64,000 nt of DNA, from NCBI GenBank assembly GCA_017403955.1, contig JAFRDH010000010.1, positions 1 through 64,000 of the forward strand. The letters are read 5' to 3'. The number at the start of each line of letters is the position of its first letter. Position 1 is the first letter of the stretch. Of the stretch, positions 52,250-61,492 are shown piece by piece. Both the position numbers and the translations under genes were made by a program. The notes under the pieces are model-generated. The model searched no databases and was not told where the DNA came from. It was given only the letters and a program-made list of their open reading frames with translations. This DNA is from Mogibacterium sp. (GTDB lineage: Bacteria; Bacillota; Clostridia; Peptostreptococcales; Anaerovoracaceae).

Positions 52250-54490
52250 TTACTTTGTCTTGATTGCCTTCTTAGGGCTCCATGCTGAGTAGTACTTAGT
52301 GCCATTAACGACCTTGTATGTCCTGACGCGTACATAGTATTTCTTCTTGGCCTTAAGCTTCTTTACTTTCTTGCTTACAGTGCTTTTCTTGTTGATGTTT
52401 ACTGTCTTCTTACCTTTAGTGAAGGACTTATTTGTTGCCAGCTGTATCTGGTAGCCATTCACTCCGGAGACCTTCTTCCACTTGACTGTGATCGCTTTCT
52501 TTGCACGGGTAAGCTTGACTATTTTAGTTGCATGTGGCTTGGTTACAGGTTTCACTGCCGCTGTTGTGCTTCCCGAGGTTCCACTTCCGGAACCGTCACC
52601 TCCTGAAATATCTCCAGGCTGACCACCCTGTCCCGAGTCATCTCCCGTGCCTGATCCACCGCCTGAGCTTCCGGATTCAAATTTTACGAATATCCATTTC
52701 TGCGAGGATGCAGTGCCCGGATAATCCATCTGGACATTTGCGCCGTTCACTGCACTGCCGCCTTTTATGCTTACTGCCTTTCCTCCCGTTCTGCAGGTCA
52801 TCCTGTATGATCCGTCAGAGTTTCTCTTGAGCAGCCACATCTGATTGGTGTCACCAGAATATGTCCACTGGCGGAGATTTGCGCCTGATGCTCCGCTCTT
52901 GCCTTCAACATCGAACCCTTTTCCGGATTTAGCATTGGTGATGCTGTAATATCCTGCTCCGATATGCTCCACATACCAGCTCTGGTTCGGATTGCTTACC
53001 GTTGGATACAGTCTGATGTTCGCTCCGTCTTCTGTCGACTCGCTTGCTACTGTTATGAATTCTGTCCTGTCCATTGCTGACGCAATGTAGTAACGGCCGT
53101 CAGCAAGCGGATTTGTTCCGTCATATTCAACTAGATAGAACTTCTGGGCTTTCGAACTGTCTCCCGTACTGACTATGATGTTTGTGCTTTTTGCTGCACT
53201 TCCGCCATTGAGATAGAGGTATTTGCCGCTGCATTTTGCTCTCAGGCTGTATGTTCCGTCTGAGTTCTTCACTACCACCCATTTCTTTGCATCGCTCAGG
53301 GTCGCATTTCCTTGCTGTACATTTGCTCCTGTGTGTACGCTGCCTCCTGCGACTTCCATATATTTCCCTGAGTTATAGCTCTGTATCGAATAGTATCCGT
53401 CGCTCAGATATTTGAATGTGAATGTCTGCTTGGCATTGGCCCTGCTTGTGTAAAGCTGGATGTTCGCTCCATCAGCTGTGGATTCACTGCTTACTGTAAC
53501 ACATTCATTATCATCGAGTGCTGATACGATCTGGTATCTTCCGTTAGATACGACCTGGCTGCCTACCGGTGTCCATTGTGCCACCAGTGAGAAATCCGAG
53601 CCTTCTCCTCCGTCCTTGATCCAGTTGCTGTTGATCGTCATGGAATAGCCGCTGTCATATGCACGTGGAGTATAGTTGTTCTTCTCGATCTCTGACCATG
53701 TGTACCATCCCATGTTGCCGACATACCATTTGTTATCTTTGAGTCTTCTCAGATACCAGCATTTGAAGGTCTCTCCGCTTTTGGTCGGCTTTCCGCTGTA
53801 GATCGTGAACTGCGAATTGTAGGCTACATTCTGGGTCGCAAAACTTCCGCTGCCCCCGTTCAGGTTGTATGAAACCTTATATGAAGAAGAAGTATTGGAA
53901 TAATTTGGGGTGACATATGCAACAATGTTGAAGTCACTGGTTGTTGATCTGGTTCTTTCCATGACTGTTGCTAAGGAAGGAGTATCATTTCCTGTGTTTC
54001 CTTCAATAGTTTTTACATTTGTCAATGGCGAGCTGCAGTTCTCACGAACTATTCCGACATGCGTCCACCAATAATCCCCATCACTACTAAAAATAATAAG
54101 GTCACCCTTACGAGGCTGATAAGATTTATTTAAATATGCCCTTGCATTAAAATTGCTCTTTTTTGCTTTATAAAAAGTCTCGTTAACAAAAGTAATTGTT
54201 CCATTTTTATTGTTAACAATAGAGTATGCCAAATTATTAACGTCTTCGCATCCTGATGTAGGAATTATAGAGGAATAGCCAAGTTGTGAAGAGCAATGCT
54301 CGACAAACCAAGCACACCATTTTCCACTTGCTCCACTGCTGTCAGTAAATTGACTCACTTTCTGTCCGATATGACTCTTCGCATGTGCTATTAAATCGTC
54401 AGCACTAAAAGATGCTGCATATGAAATCATAGTATGAATCGTAAAAACAATGGACATCATAAGTACCATTGATAATAGTTTTCTTTTCAC
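52250..54490 (-). CDS. Secreted CHAP-domain protein with InlB-type repeat, ricin-like lectin and FnIII domains, 746 aa
   Basis: GTG 54490 lies 7 nt after GGAGG; ATG 54496 is too close to it. A signal peptide is at about 1-25. The CHAP domain (about 27-190) has Cys59 in GKWCAWFVEH, His144 in WWTHVGIV and Glu163/Asn165 in IEGNTG, so it should be an active peptidoglycan amidase or endopeptidase. It is followed by a Listeria-Bacteroides (InlB-B) repeat (about 200-300), two ricin-type beta-trefoils (about 315-605) with repeated G-K-x-x-x-x-x-G-G steps, a Gly/Ser-rich linker and a FnIII-like end almost identical in its core to that of the BspA-like protein next door. Likely a secreted autolysin or a lytic factor against competitors. 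Confidence 0.85.
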   Translation of the reverse strand: MKRKLLSMVLMMSIVFTIHTMISYAASFSADDLIAHAKSHIGQKVSQFTDSSGASGKWCAWFVEHCSSQLGYSSIIPTSGCEDVNNLAYSIVNNKNGTITFVNETFYKAKKSNFNARAYLNKSYQPRKGDLIIFSSDGDYWWTHVGIVRENCSSPLTNVKTIEGNTGNDTPSLATVMERTRSTTSDFNIVAYVTPNYSNTSSSYKVSYNLNGGSGSFATQNVAYNSQFTIYSGKPTKSGETFKCWYLRRLKDNKWYVGNMGWYTWSEIEKNNYTPRAYDSGYSMTINSNWIKDGGEGSDFSLVAQWTPVGSQVVSNGRYQIVSALDDNECVTVSSESTADGANIQLYTSRANAKQTFTFKYLSDGYYSIQSYNSGKYMEVAGGSVHTGANVQQGNATLSDAKKWVVVKNSDGTYSLRAKCSGKYLYLNGGSAAKSTNIIVSTGDSSKAQKFYLVEYDGTNPLADGRYYIASAMDRTEFITVASESTEDGANIRLYPTVSNPNQSWYVEHIGAGYYSITNAKSGKGFDVEGKSGASGANLRQWTYSGDTNQMWLLKRNSDGSYRMTCRTGGKAVSIKGGSAVNGANVQMDYPGTASSQKWIFVKFESGSSGGGSGTGDDSGQGGQPGDISGGDGSGSGTSGSTTAAVKPVTKPHATKIVKLTRAKKAITVKWKKVSGVNGYQIQLATNKSFTKGKKTVNINKKSTVSKKVKKLKAKKKYYVRVRTYKVVNGTKYYSAWSPKKAIKTK

Positions 54491-54537
54491 AATCATCCCT
54501 CCATAATTCAGTTCGTTTTTACTCATCCATTAGCAAA

Positions 54538-55215
54538 TTATTGATCTTTAATGCACATTTTGCTTACTATCATCAGCTCCAGATGTGTGAAATCACCATC
54601 ACTGTAGTCTCCTAAATAAACTGTATTATTACCATTTTCTACTGTTTGTGTTTTTCCATTTTTCTCATATTCATATATAAACTGGTACAGTTGATCATTC
54701 CACCCTTGTTCCAATTTCCACGTGCCCTCACAAGAGTCATATCCATTGACATCGTCCAAAGTAAATGTGTAGTCTTCGTTTATTCTTACTGTATAATCGT
54801 CATCATATTTTGACACCCATGTCCCTACTAAGTATTCACTTAGTGCATCCAAGGTTGATAATCTTTGATCCTCTACCGCTACTTCATTTGCATAATATAA
54901 TTCACTTGCCACATCATAAGTATAAAAATGCCAGTCTCCTTCTGTATCATATAAGTATGGTTCTTCTTCATCTTCAATGTATTCATATGTCGATGAACTA
55001 CCCATAGCGCTTGTCAAAGTGACTCGATTATCATCAACTACATATGTTCCTCCTATGTCTTCAAGTGAATACGCGCCATCTTCCGATAAGAACAATTCAT
55101 TCATATTCTCATCGTACCAACTACCTATGACCTTCTTCTCTGTCGAATTACCACAGGAAGCCATGGTAATAATCATTATTATTGCGATGAACAATAATAT
55201 AAGCTTCTTTTTCAT
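54538..55215 (-). CDS. Putative lipoprotein, 225 aa
   Basis: ATG 55215 follows GAGGAAC. The N-terminus MKKKLILLFIAIIMIITMAS ends in a lipobox (MASC) with Cys near residue 21, so the mature protein is membrane-anchored outside the cell. The body contains two copies of a similar beta pattern (VIGSWYDENMNELFLSEDG and LVGTWVSKYDDDYTVRINED), as in lipocalin-like or DUF5640-type domains that start with a G-(S/T)-W motif. Function unknown. It lies 47 bp before the CHAP gene with no terminator between, so both may be cotranscribed from 55276-55304. Confidence 0.75.
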   Translation of the reverse strand: MKKKLILLFIAIIMIITMASCGNSTEKKVIGSWYDENMNELFLSEDGAYSLEDIGGTYVVDDNRVTLTSAMGSSSTYEYIEDEEEPYLYDTEGDWHFYTYDVASELYYANEVAVEDQRLSTLDALSEYLVGTWVSKYDDDYTVRINEDYTFTLDDVNGYDSCEGTWKLEQGWNDQLYQFIYEYEKNGKTQTVENGNNTVYLGDYSDGDFTHLELMIVSKMCIKDQ

Positions 55216-55275
55216 CTTAGAGTTCCTCCTCATCTGAAACCATTCGAATTTTCCTGAACATTATTAAAAGAAATA

Positions 55276-55304
55276 TATCAATATGTTGCTTTTGTTATGT
55301 CAAA
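55276..55304 (-). promoter_or_regulatory. Promoter of the lipoprotein-CHAP unit
   Basis: Minus strand: TTGACA (55299-55304) is formed by the end of the T-tract of the upstream kinase terminator, followed by a 17-bp spacer and a -10-like TGATAT (55276-55281). The -10 is weak. Confidence 0.45.
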
Positions 55305-55331
55305 AAAAACAGCGGAATTACCGCTGTTTTC
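55303..55331 (-). terminator. Intrinsic terminator after the Ser/Thr kinase gene
   Basis: AACAGCGG and CCGCTGTT form an 8-bp stem with a 5-nt loop, followed on the minus strand by TTTTTTTT. It lies 22 bp after the kinase stop. Confidence 0.88.
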
Positions 55332-55353
55332 GCAATTTTGAATTGACTAAGTT

Positions 55354-57189
55354 CTATCCTCCGAAGTATTCGTCGTCTCCGCTTTCGAAGTACCCTCCGG
55401 AGTCTTTTTTGCTTTTAGTTTTTGTTGTTTTCTTTTTAGTGTTCGTGGATGAATTTCTGTAAACGACCACCGGCGCAGGGTCCTCAACGCTTATTTTTGT
55501 TGTAATTGATGTTCCACCTGCGTTGATATTAATGTTAGTATTCCCTGCTTTAACGGCTTTAATTTCTCCGCTTTTACTGACTGTAGCTACAGACTTGTCT
55601 TTGCTGCTGTATGTGATTTTCTCATTAGCAAATTCAGGAGGTTCAAGAACAGGGATCAGCTTCATGGTATCGCCTGTGATCATTTTGTAAGTTTTCTCGA
55701 CCCCGGTTATATCCGTCACCTTAGGCACTACTGATATATGAACTGTTTCGGTATACTCTTTTGCATGCATGATCAGATCAGCTTCTCCTATCGAAACTGC
55801 AGCCAACGCACCATCTTTATTCACAGTGAACACATCCTCATCAGTCGACAGAAACGCTATAGGTTCATCCTCAAACCATTTTGGCTCTATAACATACTCC
55901 GGATTGAGAGTTGCATCATAAAACATGGAAACTTCCGGATCAAGGCCGGTAATGTCAGTCACTTCCTTCGGGATCGATATATAAGTAGCTAATAGTGTTA
56001 GAATCAGAACCAATACCAATGCGAATATGAAGAACTCTCTTCGAACTATGGAATCATGGTTTGATTGGCCGGTTTCTGCGTTGTTATGATATGTAATGGT
56101 TTCATTCAGCGCGCCGTCTGCAGGCCGGCTTTCTTCCAAATCTGTGTGTAGCTGTATTTTGATTTCTTTGTCAGGTATCCATGTATCTCTCCTGCTTATG
56201 GATGGATCCTTTACCTGTTGTGATTTGGCGCTCCGCGTTCTTTTGTTCTTGATCCGTTTATTCCTCTTCAAATGAAGTTCTTCAAGGTCGGAAAGCATTT
56301 CAGATGCGTTGCTGTAACGATCGGCGGGATTATATGCGCATGCTTTGAGAACGATTTTATTGAGTTTGTCAAAACCAAGTGCAGGTGCAGGAAGCTTGCG
56401 TCCGGACATCCTCTCTGAAAAAGCTTTCTCAGCATCGTCATACTGGATTTTGTCAGGAAAAGGCGGCATAAATGGGCCGCGTCCGTGATTGAGATATTTA
56501 TACATAACAATACCGAGCGAGTAGAGATCGGCTGACTGTCCGTAAGCTTCCCCATGGAAAACCTCCGGTGCCATGTACGTGTATGTGCCTTTTCTCGACA
56601 GATTGACTTGCGTCTCTTCGGCCACACGCGCAATGCCAAAATCTCCAAGCTTGTATGTTCCGCTCGGTCCTATGAAAATATTCTCAGGTTTGATATCCCT
56701 ATGGATAATATTGTACTGTCCACAGAATTGCAGTGCTCTGCATATATCTATGCCCAGTTCTATAACTTCGTTCACTTCAAGCGGATGTTCGATCGCATGC
56801 TCGACCAAGGGTGTCAAAAGCTCTGTCTTGATCAGTACATCCCACCTGAACTCGTCTTCATCCTCAATGATCAGATGATCTTCATAGTTGACAATATAAC
56901 TGCTTCCCTTCAGCTGAGCAAGATACTGGAATTCTGTTGCGATCTTTCCTACCAGATCACAATAATAATCCTTCAGATCTCCCGGCTGTACCCCTGTAGA
57001 AAGCGCGCGCTTGATGTCATCAGGTCCTTCCGGCAGTGAGATGACTTTGAGCGCCGCTTTATAAGTTTTGCCCAGGTCCTCTCTTTCTATCTCATAGACC
57101 TGCCCTACAGCTCCTTTTCCTATTCTGTTTTTTATATACCATGATCCGAAAATCGGTTCATATTTCTTGTAACGGATTTCTTCTGACAT
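55354..57189 (-). CDS. Transmembrane Ser/Thr protein kinase with extracellular Big2-like domains, 611 aa
   Basis: PknB-type kinase domain (about 15-300): GKGAVGQVYE loop, AALKVISL Lys, IIHRDIKPENIF catalytic loop, LGDFGIARV and MAPEVF, all intact. A basic Arg/Lys-rich juxtamembrane stretch (about 308-325) and one TM (about 386-405) follow. The outer part has two Ig-like Big2 units (KVTDITG and ITYSSKDKSVATVSKSG) and an unusual Lys/Ser and Gly-rich end. Classic PknB/Stk1 has PASTA repeats instead, so the ligand is probably different. ATG 57189 is used; GTG 57195 is possible. No clear ribosome binding site; translation may be coupled to the gene before it. Confidence 0.85.
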   Translation of the reverse strand: MSEEIRYKKYEPIFGSWYIKNRIGKGAVGQVYEIEREDLGKTYKAALKVISLPEGPDDIKRALSTGVQPGDLKDYYCDLVGKIATEFQYLAQLKGSSYIVNYEDHLIIEDEDEFRWDVLIKTELLTPLVEHAIEHPLEVNEVIELGIDICRALQFCGQYNIIHRDIKPENIFIGPSGTYKLGDFGIARVAEETQVNLSRKGTYTYMAPEVFHGEAYGQSADLYSLGIVMYKYLNHGRGPFMPPFPDKIQYDDAEKAFSERMSGRKLPAPALGFDKLNKIVLKACAYNPADRYSNASEMLSDLEELHLKRNKRIKNKRTRSAKSQQVKDPSISRRDTWIPDKEIKIQLHTDLEESRPADGALNETITYHNNAETGQSNHDSIVRREFFIFALVLVLILTLLATYISIPKEVTDITGLDPEVSMFYDATLNPEYVIEPKWFEDEPIAFLSTDEDVFTVNKDGALAAVSIGEADLIMHAKEYTETVHISVVPKVTDITGVEKTYKMITGDTMKLIPVLEPPEFANEKITYSSKDKSVATVSKSGEIKAVKAGNTNININAGGTSITTKISVEDPAPVVVYRNSSTNTKKKTTKTKSKKDSGGYFESGDDEYFGG

Positions 57190-57204
57190 CAGCACTATTT
57201 AATT

Positions 57205-58287
57205 CTATGATTTCATGTAATCGAATTTGAGCCTGCGTCTTTTGTAGCTTGCTCTTAATTCCTGTCTGAGCATGAGCATTTCACTTACTGCCTGCTGCTC
57301 ATCCTCTTCGTTCAATTCTATATTTACATTGCCATTAATGAATTTTTCTTTATAAAGTCGCGGCAGAGGATGTTCCGTCTCCCACTTTTCGAGTTCAGTT
57401 ATGAGGATCTGGTCATCAGGATCCTCTTTGTTAAGAGGCAGATAACCCATCAACTCAAGATATTGGTCAATTTCTCCTGTTGCCATTCCCAATGCAAGTG
57501 AAATCGCAATATGTGATTTCCTTGATTTAGGGATCTGTTTCACATCCGGCACTCTTTCCCCGGTCCGGACATTTGTAACATTCACAGTCTCAGGAGAACC
57601 ACTCAGATAATTGATCATGGAATCGTCGAGCCAGCCACGCAATGATATCAGTGAGTCACTGTGCCCTTTTGATGATGATTTTCCATTCGTTGAGAGAATG
57701 CAGTCCCGATATGTTGCGAGCATTCTGCGTGGTTTTGCGTAAGCGGTTTTAAAGGAGTCTATATTTTTTATGACAAAATTCTTGAGCTCTTCAAAGCCTC
57801 CTTCTTCACCGATCTCCGCCAGTCTATTGTCGAGATCAGAAGTGTCCTGACTACCCGAGATCAAATCTGTCCAGACCGCCATGTATGTTTCAAAAGCAAC
57901 TTGCTGAAAAGCGTCATACTCCCTGTAGTAATTCCTCACAGCTTTCTCGCCATCAGCGCATGAATTTTGCTTAAGATTGCATTCGATCAGATATATCCAG
58001 ATAAGATCCTCTGTGAGATTCTTACTGTAAAGTCTGCTCTTGTTTCCGTAATGAGTGATCCAATTATTGATGACCTCTACAGGCTGACAAAGTGCCATTC
58101 CAATGCCTATGAACATTCTGCGCTTCTTTGGGATCTTTACATAAAACCCTATATCCCTCTGATATGTCAAATCAAGATAATCGCATATGTCTTTCAGTGT
58201 ATTATTTGTTTCCAGACAGAGATTATTCAGTTCCTTCTGCCACTGTTTGAGCTTGCGACTTTCTATCATTTTTTTCACCTTCAACAT
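57205..58287 (-). CDS. Unknown protein with two HTH-like segments, partner of the kinase, 360 aa
   Basis: I do not recognise a named family. Two segments look alike and resemble the second half of XRE-type HTH proteins: RRMFIGIGMALCQPVEVINN (about 56-75) and SRKSHIAISLALGMATGEID (about 258-277), each followed by a short Tyr-Gly or Gly-Tyr turn (HYGN; LMGYLPL). The rest is helical and charged, with no TM or signal. It stops 15 bp before the kinase start, so it is likely a cytoplasmic partner or substrate of the kinase. ATG 58287 (weak AGGGAAG site) or ATG 58269 (GAAGGTG site) could be the start. Confidence 0.6.
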   Translation of the reverse strand: MLKVKKMIESRKLKQWQKELNNLCLETNNTLKDICDYLDLTYQRDIGFYVKIPKKRRMFIGIGMALCQPVEVINNWITHYGNKSRLYSKNLTEDLIWIYLIECNLKQNSCADGEKAVRNYYREYDAFQQVAFETYMAVWTDLISGSQDTSDLDNRLAEIGEEGGFEELKNFVIKNIDSFKTAYAKPRRMLATYRDCILSTNGKSSSKGHSDSLISLRGWLDDSMINYLSGSPETVNVTNVRTGERVPDVKQIPKSRKSHIAISLALGMATGEIDQYLELMGYLPLNKEDPDDQILITELEKWETEHPLPRLYKEKFINGNVNIELNEEDEQQAVSEMLMLRQELRASYKRRRLKFDYMKS

Positions 58288-58346
58288 GATTCTTCCCTGA
58301 CCGTTTCTTCTGAATCCGCCAATTCCTTTGACATCTTATTTTGGAT

Positions 58347-58376
58347 TCTACAACCGGCCAGCTGAACAAGTGTCAA
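58347..58376 (-). promoter_or_regulatory. Candidate promoter of the kinase operon
   Basis: Minus strand: TTGACA (58371-58376) after a run of T, 18-bp spacer, TGTAGA (58347-58352), about 60 bp before ATG 58287. The -35 is perfect, the -10 poor. Confidence 0.45.
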
Positions 58377-58443
58377 AAAAAACAGACGGAAAAAGAATGA
58401 TCCTTAGAAATCATCATATCTATCACGTTTTCTATTCTAAATA

Positions 58444-61257
58444 TTATTTTTTTATCTTCACTGTTTTCACTTGTGAATAAGCGCTGCAAACGATCCTTCC
58501 GTTGATTTTCTTGAACGCTACAACCTTGTATTTATACTTCTTTCCTTTTTTAAGACCTTTATGTGTTACAGACTTGACCTTAGCGTTTTTGGTCAGTCTG
58601 AGTTTATACTTTTTATCCGAAGGTCCTTTTATATATATTTTGTAGCCATCAGCGGATTTTACCTGTGACCATACCAGTTTGACTTTCTTGCCTTTCAGAT
58701 TCTTTGCAGAGAGTTTCGGCGCAGCCAATGTAACATTAATAGTCACCTTAGCAGTGGCCTCCTTGTATTCAGTGGTTTCACCGGCAGATGCAGTGATCAG
58801 AGCCTTGCCTGGCCCGGTAATTCTGACGAGGCCTTTCGCATCAACCGTTGCCACTCTGGTATTATTACTTTTATATGAAATGCTTGTTTTCGCTCTCGCG
58901 CCAATATTAAAGTTGCTGCTATTCGTTGTTTTGTTAAATGCTGACGCACTGGTTACAACTGATTGAGCAGCTTTCTCAGGCGGATCTATGACCGGATCAT
59001 CAGGTTTCTGCGGATCGTTGTTATCATCGCCGCCTGTGTTATCAGGGTTTGGATTCTGGCAAAACAGAGTAATACTATCCTGAATTTGCTGCGGCAGTAT
59101 TGAATGTTTTGATCCATCTGCTTCATACATCTCAGATCCCAGCTGGACAGAAATACTTACGTTTCTCGGAGTTTCAAGAGTCGATGGAACAACGCCGTAT
59201 AACATATAGTCAGCGCTTGTAACTCCGGACATATCAAATCCCGACAGATCCAACGTTTTGAGAGATGTACAGTTCCTGAACATCCGATTCATGTTCCTAA
59301 CGCTTGATGTATTTAATCCGGTCAAATCAATGCTCTCAAGCGAACTGCAGCCTTCAAACATGCATTTCATATCTGTGACCTTCGAGGTATCAAAGCCGGA
59401 TATATCAACTGTAGTTGTATCCATGCATCCGAAGAACATGTTATGCATATCCGTCACATGCGAAGTTATGAGTCCGCCGAGTTCGAAACTGGCAACAGAT
59501 TTCATATCGCTGAACATGAATGATAATCCGCCATAGCAATCAACAGTGCCTGCTACACGCACACTTTTGATAGTTTCTCTGTAATCATTCCAAGGATAGT
59601 CTGCTTCTGCCCGGCTTTCTTCTTCCAGATTCCCAAGACTCTGTGTAACCCCGTCTTTTCCGATAATGAGTTCCAATTCCGGAGTGATCATCCAGTCAAC
59701 ACCCTCATAAACACCCGACATGTTATTACCTGGATCCTCAGGTTCTGTACCTCCGGAGGAGCCACCAGTTGTAAGTTCAGTGAACTTATATCCATTCTGA
59801 ACAGCATACTTTTGCGCATTTGAACCAGGATTCGCATGAATCGTTGTGTAATACGGGGTTCCTAGAGAACACATATCCAGAAGCTCGATGTCATCATTCA
59901 GGACATAAACATCTTTACTTGGCGGCTCTGCCCCGAGTGCACTTTGTCCAACAGATACTACTCCTGAAGGAATGATTACTGAATCAAATCTGCTCCCTCG
60001 GAATGCATGATCACCTATCTCAACAAGCGTTTGAGGAAATTCAATATCCCCGAAATTACCGGTCCAGTAAAATGCCCGGTCTCCAATTATACGCAGCTTT
60101 TTGTTCAGAATCATTTTGGCATCATTTAGAAGAAGATATGTGCCATCATGTCCTGAGTTAAAAGCATCATCACTAATGATAACGACCGAATCAGGTATTA
60201 CAATGTCTTCAGAGAAACTGCAATGCGAAAAAACCGTATTGCTGATTTTAGTAAGTGATGAAGGTAGTTTAAGTCTGCCCCCAAATGTGTTTTCACAGAA
60301 GGCTGCACTTCCTATTTCGGTTACACTATCAGGAAGAATAAGATCACCGCTAAGGCCTTTCACAGAAGGATCATCCGGATCATAATAGCTTGCAAAAAAA
60401 GCACTTTCGCCTATATATTGAATTCCATCAGAAATCGTCAATGTTCCGGTAAGCCTTGTTCCTGAAAATGCATACCCCTGAATTGAGGTAACTGAGTATC
60501 CATCGATCACTGATGGTATGAATGGGTCCTTCCACGTATTTAGCTTGTAACCTTCTATTGTGCAACTGGTTCCATCAGTATTTACGCTGTATTTAATATA
60601 TGATCCTGCATTATTGTGCGGAACTGCTTCACCGCTGTTACGAGTCAGCACAATACTATTACTACGAGATACAGGCAAAAATGTGAATTCTTTGCCTGCC
60701 GAGTCATACATAGGAACTGTTAGTTCAACTTCATGCCTGAAATTAAGAGGAGTCATCAGCTCATCAGGATCAACACCCAACAGCATTGCACCCCATGAGG
60801 TGACTTTTCTTAAATCGAATCCTGAAAGATCAAGCTTTGTTAGTTCGCGGCAATCCCTGAACATCTCATTGATGTCAGTGACTTCTTTTGTATCAAGGCC
60901 GGCAAGATCAATGGATCTGCAATATTGCATATCAGCAAACATTCCGCAAAGGCTGCCGTTCGCCTTAACAGTGCCTTTAAAACTGATACTTGTTATCTTA
61001 TTACGATATGCATCCCATGGATAAAGAGCACTACTGCGACTTATGTTATTCTCAAGAATCTGTGTCTGCCCTTCAGTGCCTATTATCAGTTCATAGTCCT
61101 CAGTAATACTCCAGTCAACGCCTTCATAGTTTCCCGCATCAACAGAACCGGAAGTAGAATTTGCAGATAAATAAAAGCCCTCCTCAGCCCAGACAGCAGA
61201 GCAGGAAAATAACAGAATGGAAAAAAGCAAAATAATACTTCGAGTAATTCTTTTCAT
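58444..61257 (-). CDS. Secreted BspA-like surface protein with two DUF285 blocks, 937 aa
   Basis: ATG 61257; no good ribosome binding site is visible. A signal peptide is at about 1-24 (FSCSAVWA). A first DUF285 block (about 50-170), LRR_5 BspA repeats (about 240-500, with IGESAFF, IGSAAFCENTF and IGDHAFRGSRF type steps), a second DUF285 block (about 515-720, with F-D-T-S-K-V-T-D-M), an Ig-like Big2-type region (about 760-840) and a FnIII-like C-terminus (about 845-937) rich in Lys. Domain order differs from 48382-52122, but both use the same building blocks. No wall-anchor motif is seen. Confidence 0.82.
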   Translation of the reverse strand: MKRITRSIILLFSILLFSCSAVWAEEGFYLSANSTSGSVDAGNYEGVDWSITEDYELIIGTEGQTQILENNISRSSALYPWDAYRNKITSISFKGTVKANGSLCGMFADMQYCRSIDLAGLDTKEVTDINEMFRDCRELTKLDLSGFDLRKVTSWGAMLLGVDPDELMTPLNFRHEVELTVPMYDSAGKEFTFLPVSRSNSIVLTRNSGEAVPHNNAGSYIKYSVNTDGTSCTIEGYKLNTWKDPFIPSVIDGYSVTSIQGYAFSGTRLTGTLTISDGIQYIGESAFFASYYDPDDPSVKGLSGDLILPDSVTEIGSAAFCENTFGGRLKLPSSLTKISNTVFSHCSFSEDIVIPDSVVIISDDAFNSGHDGTYLLLNDAKMILNKKLRIIGDRAFYWTGNFGDIEFPQTLVEIGDHAFRGSRFDSVIIPSGVVSVGQSALGAEPPSKDVYVLNDDIELLDMCSLGTPYYTTIHANPGSNAQKYAVQNGYKFTELTTGGSSGGTEPEDPGNNMSGVYEGVDWMITPELELIIGKDGVTQSLGNLEEESRAEADYPWNDYRETIKSVRVAGTVDCYGGLSFMFSDMKSVASFELGGLITSHVTDMHNMFFGCMDTTTVDISGFDTSKVTDMKCMFEGCSSLESIDLTGLNTSSVRNMNRMFRNCTSLKTLDLSGFDMSGVTSADYMLYGVVPSTLETPRNVSISVQLGSEMYEADGSKHSILPQQIQDSITLFCQNPNPDNTGGDDNNDPQKPDDPVIDPPEKAAQSVVTSASAFNKTTNSSNFNIGARAKTSISYKSNNTRVATVDAKGLVRITGPGKALITASAGETTEYKEATAKVTINVTLAAPKLSAKNLKGKKVKLVWSQVKSADGYKIYIKGPSDKKYKLRLTKNAKVKSVTHKGLKKGKKYKYKVVAFKKINGRIVCSAYSQVKTVKIKK

Positions 61258-61430
61258 TTTGAGGAAACAAATACGTATTTTCAAGATTTAATTGCGGCTT
61301 AATTATCAACAATTAATCATTATGCAGTTCAGAAACATTCATTGCTTATTTATATTACCAAATAATCGTGATAATTGTTATACAGTATCGGATTTAAAAA
61401 AATAATTAGCTCAATTATCTGCTATATGAA

Positions 61431-61466
61431 AAACCCTCTGCCGTTTGATTGGCAGAGGGTTTCTGT
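61431..61466 (-). terminator. Intrinsic terminator of ppdK
   Basis: AAACCCTCTGCC and GGCAGAGGGTTT form a perfect 12-bp stem with an 8-nt loop, followed on the minus strand by TTCATAT, with further T in the stem end. It lies about 30 bp after the ppdK stop. Confidence 0.85.
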
Positions 61467-61492
61467 TGTTGTTTCATGCAATGCATTTCGCA

